DNA from: Candidatus Fermentibacterota bacterium
Lineage (GTDB): Bacteria > Fermentibacterota > Fermentibacteria > Fermentibacterales > JCC-6
Assembly: GCA_030607835.1 (NCBI GenBank)
Contig: JAUWJE010000107.1
Coordinates: 1-6,710, forward strand
DNA: 6,710 bases
Direction: 5' to 3'
Shown: one piece after another, positions 1 through 5,963 of the stretch
Layout of the letters: each line of letters begins with the position of its first letter
Numbering within the stretch: the stretch's first letter is position 1
Position numbers and translations under genes: made by a program
Notes under the pieces: generated by a model
What the model saw: only the letters and a program-made list of their open reading frames with translations
Database searches by the model: none
Told to the model about the DNA's origin: nothing

Positions 1-12
1 CACAGCACCATG

Positions 13-1407
13 TCAGGTAGTGATACTGACCAGAGCAATCCACATCAGCCCCAGAGCAACAGTGGAGGAAACAACAAGCACTGTCCCGGCACCGATGGCG
101 ATAGTAGACCAGATACCAATTCCAAGAATAAAAGGAGTAATGAAAAGGAATGATTCCAGTAATTTCGATTTCAGCAGCATCTTCCTTCCAGCAGGAAGCT
201 GCAGAATGTAACTGATACCGGCACCTTCAAGACTGATTGACGGAAATGCGAATCTGACGAGAATAGTAGCAGTCACAAAACATGAAAAGGAGAAATTCAG
301 GTAAACAACAATCGATCGCCAGAGAGGATTGCCTATATCCATTGGAAATCTGTTTATGTTGAAAGCGTAAATAAGGAACAGTCCTGTCAATAGTAGAAGC
401 TGACTCCATTGCACCGGATCCCGTATAAAGACAAGAATATCCTTCTGAAGCATTGTACTGAATCTACCGTGGGAACGCAGCAGCAATGAGCTGCTTCTCC
501 TGCGTGAAGAAACAGTGGATACGGCAGAAAACCGTTTTCTAAAGCCCGGACAGATAATGATGTAAGACAGAAGTATTGCAATGGCTGATTCAAAAATTAG
601 AATACCGGCATTCCGAAGAGCCTCAATCCAGATTCCATTATTAACTGAAGACACTGCATTTCCAAAAAGGATATGAGGCCAGAATCTTCCACCGGCAACA
701 GGCAGATCAGCGACGAACTTATGAACTGCGTCCAGTGCTGTTGTTTCTTCAGCGACTATACCCTCAGGTCCGGAACTTTTCAGAACAAGATAGATACCCG
801 CAGAAACAATTAATCCAAGAATTATGGCCGCTCTCCAGAGCTTGCCGCTGCTCTGGCTCATTCGAATTGATGCACCAAGCAGAATAGTACCGGATGAAAC
901 CCATACAACCAGCAGAAATGGAAATAGAGCAAGTGCGATGAGGGAGGAAAGAGTGTTGTACTCAAGCGAGACATTAAATGCGATTATGATTGGAATCCCC
1001 AGGAGAATTGTAGCCCATCCGGCATTGAACCAGCTCTCAATCATTCGAAAAAACGCAATAAGCCTGTCCCGAACAGGAAGGGTTAACAGCAGGGAAGTCT
1101 CACTCGATCTGAACATGGCAGAGACTCCGCTAATGAAAGAGGAAATACCTATAAAGATTCCAAACGACATGAAAGTCATTCCAAGAAGGCTCCGAGCAAG
1201 CGCTATACCAAATCCAGGAAAAGTACTTTCAAGACTGTAGATATATGAAAACAGGAAATGAAACAGTAAGTAAATACCGGGAACAAGGATAGACAGTGTA
1301 ATGCCGGCAGCAATGAGCTTCAGCCTGTTATTTTCCCATTCTGAAGCAGCTGCTCCTCGGAGGGAATTGATCCTGATTCTGAACAACAATCCTGCTTTTG
1401 AATACAT
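13..1407 (-). CDS. ABC-2-type exporter permease, probably C-terminally truncated
   Basis: Polytopic inner-membrane protein of 464 residues that would form the membrane part of an ABC exporter; the substrate is unknown. Hydrophobic segments lie near residues 32-57, 68-98, 130-147, 152-180, 192-209, 266-286, 335-350, 366-388, 417-440 and 441-462. Typical marks of the putative ABC exporter family (PF16949-like, from memory) are SLLLTLPVRDR near 106-115, KDILVFIRDPVQWSQLLLL at 322-340 and FAFPSISLEG at 387-396. No Walker motifs are present, so the ATPase must be encoded elsewhere, possibly left of the window. The ATG at 1405-1407 has no clear Shine-Dalgarno site, but an extended -10 box lies about 40 bases upstream. 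The frame ends at TGA (13-15), and the next in-frame codons read HGAV, which resembles the continuation of the family. Members known to me run roughly 80-100 residues longer, so a nonsense mutation is likely. The family call is firm; the truncation is inference. Confidence 0.82.
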   Translation of the reverse strand: MYSKAGLLFRIRINSLRGAAASEWENNRLKLIAAGITLSILVPGIYLLFHFLFSYIYSLESTFPGFGIALARSLLGMTFMSFGIFIGISSFISGVSAMFRSSETSLLLTLPVRDRLIAFFRMIESWFNAGWATILLGIPIIIAFNVSLEYNTLSSLIALALFPFLLVVWVSSGTILLGASIRMSQSSGKLWRAAIILGLIVSAGIYLVLKSSGPEGIVAEETTALDAVHKFVADLPVAGGRFWPHILFGNAVSSVNNGIWIEALRNAGILIFESAIAILLSYIIICPGFRKRFSAVSTVSSRRRSSSLLLRSHGRFSTMLQKDILVFIRDPVQWSQLLLLTGLFLIYAFNINRFPMDIGNPLWRSIVVYLNFSFSCFVTATILVRFAFPSISLEGAGISYILQLPAGRKMLLKSKLLESFLFITPFILGIGIWSTIAIGAGTVLVVSSTVALGLMWIALVSITT

Positions 1408-1445
1408 ACTGAAAGATACTATTCAGTCCCGCGGATTCACAATGC

Positions 1446-1454
1446 TTTATAACA
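1446..1454 (-). promoter_or_regulatory. Extended -10 promoter element for the exporter permease
   Basis: On the minus strand this reads TGTTATAAA, an extended -10 (TG, one base, TATAAA) matching the sigma-70 consensus at five of six hexamer positions. No good -35 lies 17 bases upstream, which is tolerated for extended -10 promoters. The predicted start near 1439 gives a leader of about 32 bases before the ATG at 1407. It faces away from the promoter proposed for the zinc-ribbon gene. Confidence 0.42.
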
Positions 1455-1470
1455 TCCTGCGCATGATGGA

Positions 1471-1499
1471 TGGACACTTTGTAAAAACACGGATAGATT
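1471..1499 (+). promoter_or_regulatory. Sigma-70-like promoter for the zinc-ribbon gene
   Basis: TGGACA (1471-1476, five of six matches to the -35 consensus) is followed after exactly 17 bases by TAGATT (1494-1499, four of six matches to the -10). The expected start near 1506 leaves a leader of about 17 bases that still contains the AAGGGG ribosome site. It overlaps the upstream flank of the divergent permease promoter, so the two could compete or share a regulator; that is inference. Confidence 0.4.
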
Positions 1500-1522
1500 A
1501 CAGTAATTCAAAGGGGTAGAAT

Positions 1523-1867
1523 ATGAAATGTCCTAACTGTGGTGCTCAAATTGGTGATTTCAAGAGTGAGACCTACGTATGCCAATATTGCAGATCAGTA
1601 TTCCACAAACGCGAATTCGACCCCGAATGGAAAAGTGAGTCAGTTAAGAGTTCTGTTAAGGAAATCCATCACTACCACCACCAGGAAGCTCCAGACAGGC
1701 TCTCCACCGGCATGGGATGCCTCTGTTTTCTCTTCTTCCCTGTTGGATGGTTTATTTACTTCCTGAACCGTGAATCCTCTCCAAGAAAAGCAAAAGCAGC
1801 CCTCATCATAGCGGTGATAATGACAGTTCTCCTGATGATTGGTATTGCGTCCGGAAACGGTAACTGA
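1523..1867 (+). CDS. Small zinc-ribbon membrane protein
   Basis: Protein of 114 residues with no assigned function. Residues 3-23 form a rubredoxin-like zinc ribbon with two CxxC knuckles, C3/C6 and C20/C23. A charged linker follows, with a histidine cluster HHYHH at 49-53. Two hydrophobic segments (about 62-81 and 91-109) flank a basic stretch, RESSPRKAK, giving a probable two-helix membrane hairpin. The layout of a zinc ribbon followed by 'PVGWFIYFLNRE..PRKAK' resembles many small bacterial zinc-ribbon membrane proteins. The start is well supported: AAGGGG at 1511-1516 sits six bases before the ATG. The gene ends in tandem stops TGA TAG (1865-1870). It is divergent from the permease and appears monocistronic. 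The domain call is firm, the role unknown. Confidence 0.85.
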   Translation: MKCPNCGAQIGDFKSETYVCQYCRSVFHKREFDPEWKSESVKSSVKEIHHYHHQEAPDRLSTGMGCLCFLFFPVGWFIYFLNRESSPRKAKAALIIAVIMTVLLMIGIASGNGN

Positions 1868-2086
1868 TAGCACAGTTTCAAACCGCAGGATTATGCGCAC
1901 TCGATATATCCACGTATTTCACCAGAATTACAACACATTCCAATGCATCGCAGCATGATTATTCAGGTTGACATCGCATTACTTGATTAATTAGTCTTAC
2001 TGAGCTTAACTATTAGCGGAATATATGGGTGCGGTATAATTACTGTTCTGAAGGAAATTGCGTCGACCCTGAGATAGGAGATTCGA
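1868..2086 (+). promoter_or_regulatory. Intergenic region with a TATAAT box and a ribosome site
   Basis: I see no convincing coding frame in these 219 bases. The clearest signal is a perfect -10 hexamer TATAAT at 2035-2040, without a good -35 at the normal distance. A TTGACA hexamer at 1968-1973 lacks a matching -10 at 17 bases. The stretch ends with the purine-rich ribosome site ATAGGAG (2074-2080), which suits a start at 2087. A start of transcription near 2047 would give a leader of about 40 bases. Confidence 0.4.
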
Positions 2087-2105
2087 CTGAACGGAAACAC
2101 TTACA

Positions 2106-2137
2106 CAGAAAGAGGCTCCAAACGGAGCCTCTTTCTG
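2106..2137 (+). terminator. Perfect 14-bp hairpin, intrinsic-terminator-like
   Basis: CAGAAAGAGGCTCC (2106-2119) is exactly complementary in reverse to GGAGCCTCTTTCTG (2124-2137), with a four-base loop AAAC. The GC-rich core next to the loop and a T-rich 3' arm resemble an intrinsic terminator or attenuator, but no long U run follows the stem. It could end transcripts from the zinc-ribbon gene. It lies inside the first codons (about 7-17) of the glycosyltransferase fragment, so it could also regulate that gene. Confidence 0.55.
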
Positions 2138-2489
2138 TTACTCATACTGGTAATACTTGTTGGAAGTATACTTCGCATTTCCTGTCTTGACAGGGAATCT
2201 CTCTGGAACGATGAACTGTCATCCTGGTACAGGAGCAGCTTCTCCAGTATCACGGAAGTAATTTCCCTTGGCGTAATCCCGGACGTTCATCCACCGGGGT
2301 ATCAGGTACTTCTGTATTTCGTTGAGCAGTCAATCGGGGATTCCGAAACAGCTCTGAGATTACCTTCAGTTATTGCAGGTATACTGACAATTCCAATGAT
2401 TTTTCTCCTTGGAAGAAAACTGCTGTCCGATTCAGCGGGACTCTTAGCCTCAGCGTTCCTGGCAGTGGCTCCAATTCACATCTGGTTCA

Positions 2490-2500
2490 GCCAACATTCC
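2490..2500. other. Breakpoint joining two truncated genes
   Basis: Left of this point the plus-strand sequence encodes a glycosyltransferase in one frame (last plausible residues HIWFSQ). Right of it, a different frame (codons from about 2493) encodes the N-terminal part of an AraC-type regulator with no start codon. Base composition changes at the same place. No insertion sequence, target duplication or long repeat is visible at the boundary. The cause may be deletion after insertion of foreign DNA, or a chimeric assembly. Confidence 0.65.
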
Positions 2501-2540
2501 TTTTTCAAGGTACACAGCCGATTATTATGAATTTATTCTC

Positions 2541-3113
2541 GTGTTAATTGAACCGGATAAAATGATCTCATCGGCACAGATTGTTCCCAGTAGTTACACC
2601 TTTACGGAAACTTACCACATCAAAGATCCGAATCTTGAATATATCTTCAAATTATTACTTTCCGAGATTCAGACCGGAAACCAGAACGGTAAGTTATTCA
2701 TTGAAAATATTGTCTCTATTTTGGCTTCTCATTTTGCGAAAAACTACTCGAAGGAGCAATCCACCGGATTAGTTGAAAATGTTAGCGGTTTTACACGCAA
2801 AGAGCTTGAAAAAGCACTTTACTATATTGATAAAAATTTGTCGAAAAATGTTACGATTGACAAATTTGCTGAGGAGTTTGGAATCAGCAAGTTTAACTTT
2901 ATAAAAAAATTCAAATCGTCCACAAATGTTACCCCTCATCAATTCATTATCAAGAAAAAACTTGATCGGAGCAAAAATCTTCTCAAAGAAGACAGTCTGT
3001 CGTTAACTGATATAACGTATATGTTGAATTTTTCAGACCAGTCTCATTTTTCAAATTCATTTAAGAAAATGTATGGGATGACTCCCAGTGAGTTTAGAAG
3101 GACTATTCAATAA
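2541..3113 (+). CDS. AraC-family transcriptional regulator, 5'-truncated
   Basis: The 190 residues from GTG at 2541 end in an AraC/XylS DNA-binding domain (about residues 88-190). It has two helix-turn-helix units: one around TIDKFAEEFGISKFNF (105-120), the second around SLTDITYMLNFSDQSHFSNS (153-172), followed by the signature FKKMYGMTPSEFRR. Residues 1-70 look like the end of a cupin-type sensor domain plus linker helix. The true gene began further upstream: codons from about 2493 continue sensibly in frame (NIPFSRYTADYYEFIL) but hold no start. The GTG has no Shine-Dalgarno site and falls inside this conserved stretch, so it is probably not a native start. Base use is far more AT-rich than the neighbours (17 G+C in 60 bases at 2821-2880, against 34 in 60 at 4021-4080, counted by hand), with many AAA, AAT and TTT codons. 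This suggests foreign origin. The DNA-binding half could still be made, but the gene is most likely broken. Confidence 0.8.
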   Translation: MLIEPDKMISSAQIVPSSYTFTETYHIKDPNLEYIFKLLLSEIQTGNQNGKLFIENIVSILASHFAKNYSKEQSTGLVENVSGFTRKELEKALYYIDKNLSKNVTIDKFAEEFGISKFNFIKKFKSSTNVTPHQFIIKKKLDRSKNLLKEDSLSLTDITYMLNFSDQSHFSNSFKKMYGMTPSEFRRTIQ

Positions 3114-3157
3114 ACCTGTGTATTGAAACAAGTGGATATTGAAATTCTCAAAGAAGA
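3114..3157. other. Convergent gap between AraC fragment and GIY-YIG gene
   Basis: These 44 AT-rich bases separate two genes that end facing each other. TATTGAAA occurs twice (3121-3128 and 3137-3144), but I see no stem-loop that would serve as a bidirectional terminator. The right edge of the AT-rich segment probably lies here, since the GIY-YIG gene on the other side is intact and of ordinary composition. Confidence 0.45.
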
Positions 3158-3808
3158 TCAATGACCGCCCAGAACGGTGTAACCCTTTGCTCTTAGATCT
3201 CCGGCAAGGTCTCGCTCAAGTTCGAGTGATTCAAGCAGCGGCATGGGATTGTAGAATTCGTAGAGATCAGGACGGAGTTTTATACATTTTCCTTTGAGAT
3301 GCCTTCCACCTTTTTTCTCTCCTTCACCCGTATGATGTTCCTGAAATCTCTGCTCCGGACTTCTTCTTGTCTGTCCTACATACAGGCACTCCATTGTTGA
3401 TCTGGATCGAGGATTGTTCCTTCTTACATCACGATGCTGTTGAACTGATGGATCAAGTTCGATAACGTAAACGGAACTGTTCAGTTTGGGAGGTCTGTTG
3501 ATAACTGTCCAGCCTTCATGCCTCAGTTGCTGGATAAGAGCTCTTTCGAGTCTCAGACCGACCTCGAGCTTTGACTTTATTCCATTGCTTTCATATTCAG
3601 TTGTATAACCTTTTAGAATGGAACGTTTATTCTTGAAACGGCATTTCCGGAATATCTGATTGGCATGCATTAATCCTGACATCCTCCCGACTCTTACGCA
3701 CTTTTTATCGGGATCTCGCTCAGGATTAAGTTCAATAACACCGGAAACACTCAGTGCTGTATCTTTGAGAACGGCAACATAAATGAAGCTCTTCGCTTCT
3801 GAGGACAT
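3158..3808 (-). CDS. GIY-YIG nuclease-family protein with a duplicated domain
   Basis: Protein of 216 residues starting at ATG 3806-3808, seven bases after the DUF1028 gene. The frame stays open upstream only as a shadow of that gene, so the longer reading is rejected. The C-terminal half (about 112-216) is a GIY-YIG domain: VYVIEL at 113-118, CLYVGQT at 141-147, Arg154 in PEQRF, LRPDLYEFYNP at 178-188, acidic helix LLESLELERDL at 191-201, and the ending YTVLGGH. The first two strands are separated by a longer loop than in the minimal family motif. The N-terminal half repeats this order (YVAVL at 10-14, CVRVG at 37-41, LERALIQQLRHEGWTVI at 87-103) but has lost the second Tyr and the Arg. Such domains cut or nick DNA; whether this protein does is unknown. 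The Shine-Dalgarno site is weak (GGAAG, about 12 bases upstream), so translational coupling to the gene before it is likely. It is the last gene of the cluster. Confidence 0.8.
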   Translation of the reverse strand: MSSEAKSFIYVAVLKDTALSVSGVIELNPERDPDKKCVRVGRMSGLMHANQIFRKCRFKNKRSILKGYTTEYESNGIKSKLEVGLRLERALIQQLRHEGWTVINRPPKLNSSVYVIELDPSVQQHRDVRRNNPRSRSTMECLYVGQTRRSPEQRFQEHHTGEGEKKGGRHLKGKCIKLRPDLYEFYNPMPLLESLELERDLAGDLRAKGYTVLGGH

Positions 3809-3815
3809 ACGGTTG

Positions 3816-4862
3816 TTATTCTTCCAGAGCAGCTTTGAATCTGTCAAGTTGTGATTGATAGAACCCGTTGTCAGGATCCAGTTCGAGAGCCTTGAGTTCC
3901 CACTCCACAGCAGATCCGGCATCACCATTGCGGAAAAGTGCTTCAGCCAGCGTATCCATAATGTTGTGATCTTGAGGAGCCAGTTCCAGGGCCTGCTCCG
4001 CCAGTGCGACAGCTCTCTCCGGCTGCAATCCCCTCTCGGCAAGTGTCCAGGCGTAATAGTTGAGAACCTGAGGATCCGGTTCCGCGTTCAGAAGGCTTCT
4101 CTCCATGATCTCAAGAGCCCATTGAGTCTCGAGTTCGGATCCGGCATCAAGATATACCGGGAAAACGTTGTATTCCTCCCAGATACCGTATAGTCTGATC
4201 AGCTCTGAGACAGGGTCCTCATGATCCGATACACAGATATCAACAAACCTGTCAGAACAACCCTGATGCCCGCTGTTCGCTCGTGCTACTAGAATTGCAG
4301 CGGATTGTTTTCCTCTGCTGTCTCCACCAGCATCCTCACCTGCCTGCAGGGCAGCAAGAAGTCGGACAGCAAGGGGTCCTTCAGTAAGAAGGAACGTGGT
4401 TTCCATATCGAGAATGACGTTCTCCCCTGTCAGGATATTACCCTGAATGGCGTACCCGCTTCCGGTAACTCCACCGGACCAGCTGAAAGTCTCATTCCCT
4501 GTGAATGAAACTGCTCCTCCGCTTACATCAACAATTCCCAATTGCCGGACTTCTCTTTCCGGATCTGCAGTGAGCAGACTGTCCATAACAACACTCGCTG
4601 GAAGTGTTTCACGAAGGAGATCAAGACCATCAGGACCGAAAGACTGGTTGACCTGCGCCTGAGTAGCGATTGCGCCTGTTCCAGCTTCTACCCACGGGAC
4701 ATCATGTCCCGCAAAAGGGACGCGGGATGCCACAGCAACACCCAGTTCACCCGTATGAGGATCGAACGCTACTATCGAGAAGGTTGAAGTCCATCCGGCA
4801 TGATACTCCGACACCGGCACGATTCCGGTAATTACCAGTATTACCGTGAGTAACGATATCAT
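3816..4862 (-). CDS. Secreted DUF1028 (Ntn-hydrolase-like) protein with TPR repeats
   Basis: Protein of 348 residues. Residues 1-20 are a hydrophobic signal-type segment, so export to the periplasm or beyond is likely. Residues 26-232 match DUF1028 (PF06267, placed with the Ntn hydrolases): TSTFSIVAFDPHTGELGVAV at 25-44, GAIATQA at 63-69, QLGIVD at 107-112, GYAIQGNIL at 136-144, AGGDSRGKQSAA at 178-189, and FVDICVSDHEDPVSEL at 206-221. The conserved TF near the start could become the N-terminal nucleophile after cleavage; the family's reaction is not established. Residues 265-332 hold two TPR units (AWTLAERGLQPERAVALAEQ and MDTLAEALFRNGDAGSAVEW), suggesting a protein-binding tail. Start support is strong: AAAGGAGG lies 10 bases before the ATG, and the preceding M42 gene ends only 21 bases upstream. 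It is seven bases from the GIY-YIG gene downstream. The domain call is firm, function unknown. Confidence 0.9.
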   Translation of the reverse strand: MISLLTVILVITGIVPVSEYHAGWTSTFSIVAFDPHTGELGVAVASRVPFAGHDVPWVEAGTGAIATQAQVNQSFGPDGLDLLRETLPASVVMDSLLTADPEREVRQLGIVDVSGGAVSFTGNETFSWSGGVTGSGYAIQGNILTGENVILDMETTFLLTEGPLAVRLLAALQAGEDAGGDSRGKQSAAILVARANSGHQGCSDRFVDICVSDHEDPVSELIRLYGIWEEYNVFPVYLDAGSELETQWALEIMERSLLNAEPDPQVLNYYAWTLAERGLQPERAVALAEQALELAPQDHNIMDTLAEALFRNGDAGSAVEWELKALELDPDNGFYQSQLDRFKAALEE

Positions 4863-4872
4863 TCGTCAGCTC

Positions 4873-4880
4873 CCTCCTTT
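4873..4880 (-). promoter_or_regulatory. Strong ribosome binding site of the DUF1028 gene
   Basis: The minus strand reads AAAGGAGG, a near-perfect anti-16S match, ten bases before the ATG at 4860-4862. It lies in the 21-base gap after the TAA of the M42 gene, fixing the start and supporting translation from one shared message. Confidence 0.75.
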
Positions 4881-4883
4881 AAG

Positions 4884-5918
4884 TTACAGTTCTGTGGCGG
4901 GTCCGATATCGTTGAGGAATGCGACAAGCAAATCTATCGCGCATTGGACATCATGCCTGTGAATGACAGCTACAGGACTGTGACCGTATCGAGTGGGTAT
5001 TGAAAGACATGTGGAATGCGCGCCAGGTCCGAATCTCTGCATGCTGGAAGTATCTGTTCCACCACGAACAAGGATTTCCATCTGATGATCGATGTTATTC
5101 AGTTCAGCGAGTTTTCTCATGTATTCAACAAGAGACGTGGAGCATATTACACTGGCATCCATCTGTTTGATGGCAACGCCCTTGCCAAGTTCAGCAATTC
5201 TCATTCTGGCAGGATATTCCGGAGTATCTCCCGAACCTGTGATATCCACTGCTATGCCGATATCAGGTTTTATCTTCTGTGCGGCGACCGCTGAACCACG
5301 CAGTCCCACTTCTTCATGGGCAGTTCCAACCGCATAGACATCGATGGCGGGATTATTGTATTTCTTCATGGCTTCTATGATGATGTACGCTCCTATGCGA
5401 TCATCAAATGCTTTCGCCACGTAACAATCACCGAATTCGCGAAAAGATGTGTCCATCGAGACCCAGTCACCGCGTCCCACCATTTCCTTTACTCTGCTTC
5501 CAGGCAGACCAAAATCCAGGTACAGCTTGTCCTTCTCAGGCGTAGTATTGCGCAGCTGGACCGTTAGTTCCCACCTTCGATTCATTACAGCGGTAAGCAC
5601 GCCGCTTTTTCTAGTGTGAACGCGAACAGTATGCCCCACGATATTCGCGGAATCCCATCCGCCTACAGGCACAACTGACGCGAATCCCTTTTCATCGATG
5701 TTGTTTACAAGGAAACCAATCTCATCAATGTGACCCGCAAGCATAACCTTCAAACGTGAATCTCCCTCAGTACCCGATCTGAATGCTATGATGTTTTTCA
5801 TTGCATCCGATGAAAAACTGTCAACGTGATCATGCAGGGCTTCTCGAAACAGAACTGCTATCTCGTCTTCATGGCCCGATACTCCATCTGCTTCACACAT
5901 TTTTTTAAGAAGATCCAT
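4884..5918 (-). CDS. M42-family metallo-aminopeptidase
   Basis: Cytoplasmic dinuclear metal aminopeptidase of the M42 family (glutamyl aminopeptidase, TET and CelM-like). It removes N-terminal residues from short peptides and usually assembles into large dodecamers. In the 350-residue reading from 5936, expected ligand motifs are present: AGHIDEIG (H69, with D71), KAFDDRIG (D178 as bridging ligand), AHEEVGLRG (E208 as general base, E209 as ligand), AVDITGS (D231), GGTDTSS at 292-298 and RYGHSP (H319). The full-length fold is intact. I prefer the start at 5918 (344 residues): MDLLKKMCEADGVSGHE is the usual beginning of the family, and AAAGGA at 5928-5933 sits nine bases upstream. The ATG at 5936 has only a distant AGGA. 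It follows the caspase-like gene by 45 bases and precedes the DUF1028 gene by 21, consistent with an operon. The family call is very secure; peptide specificity cannot be told. Confidence 0.93.
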   Translation of the reverse strand: MDLLKKMCEADGVSGHEDEIAVLFREALHDHVDSFSSDAMKNIIAFRSGTEGDSRLKVMLAGHIDEIGFLVNNIDEKGFASVVPVGGWDSANIVGHTVRVHTRKSGVLTAVMNRRWELTVQLRNTTPEKDKLYLDFGLPGSRVKEMVGRGDWVSMDTSFREFGDCYVAKAFDDRIGAYIIIEAMKKYNNPAIDVYAVGTAHEEVGLRGSAVAAQKIKPDIGIAVDITGSGDTPEYPARMRIAELGKGVAIKQMDASVICSTSLVEYMRKLAELNNIDHQMEILVRGGTDTSSMQRFGPGAHSTCLSIPTRYGHSPVAVIHRHDVQCAIDLLVAFLNDIGPATEL

Positions 5919-5927
5919 TTCATCCGG

Positions 5928-5933
5928 TCCTTT
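5928..5933 (-). promoter_or_regulatory. Ribosome binding site that decides the M42 start
   Basis: AAAGGA on the minus strand lies nine bases before the ATG at 5916-5918. It falls within the first three codons of the longer reading from 5936, so the shorter protein is favoured. The upstream ATG lacks a comparable site. Confidence 0.55.
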
Positions 5934-5963
5934 CATATGAGCAACACAGAATATCCTGGCTCA

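Larger units (their letters stand above)
2087..2530 (+). pseudogene. GT39/PMT-type membrane glycosyltransferase, 5' fragment
   Basis: Reading from CTG at 2087 gives 147 residues up to TGA (2528-2530). The frame opens after TAG at 2075-2077 and holds no ATG, GTG or TTG before 2396, so CTG is the best start: it lies six bases after AGGAG (2076-2080). The product begins with a basic tail and a first membrane helix (about residues 14-30). The first outer loop follows with SLWNDELSSW, the acidic pair expected in GT-C enzymes of the GT39/ArnT/PMT type, and then DVHPPGYQVLLYF and ALRLPSVIAG. These enzymes move sugars from lipid carriers at the membrane and are usually about 450-600 residues. The homology stops at HIWFSQ (2477-2494), where relatives known to me continue with EAR; here 11 unrelated residues lead to the stop. 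The gene has lost its 3' two thirds at the junction with the AraC fragment and is almost certainly non-functional. Confidence 0.75.

Noticed and set aside
13..15. TGA decoded as glycine across the genome (as in Gracilibacteria-type codes)
   Set aside because: The partial caspase-like gene ends in tandem TGA TGA, and the GIY-YIG and zinc-ribbon genes end at TGA after conserved or natural ends, so TGA acts as stop here. A local nonsense mutation is simpler.
824..1240. 138-codon plus-strand open frame opposite the permease
   Set aside because: It is antisense to clear membrane-protein coding sequence, shows no domain or ribosome site, and reads as a complement shadow.
1640..1900. 86-codon minus-strand open frame opposite the zinc-ribbon gene
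   Set aside because: It overlaps a gene with intact CxxC motifs, has no Shine-Dalgarno site and no recognisable features.
1968..1996. TTGACA as a -35 element of a second promoter
   Set aside because: The hexamer 17 bases downstream is TTAGTC, a poor -10, and nearby spacings give nothing better.
2163..2174. 12-bp palindrome GAAGTATACTTC as an operator
   Set aside because: It sits inside the coding part of the glycosyltransferase fragment, away from any promoter, and is not repeated elsewhere in the window.
3809..4042. 78-codon upstream extension of the GIY-YIG reading frame
   Set aside because: It overlaps the well-supported DUF1028-TPR gene in another frame, is rich in Trp and Ser with no recognisable domain, and the family-like sequence begins at the ATG at 3808.
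5016..5567. Several plus-strand open frames opposite the M42 gene
   Set aside because: All lie antisense to a gene with complete metal-ligand motifs and lack ribosome sites or domains.
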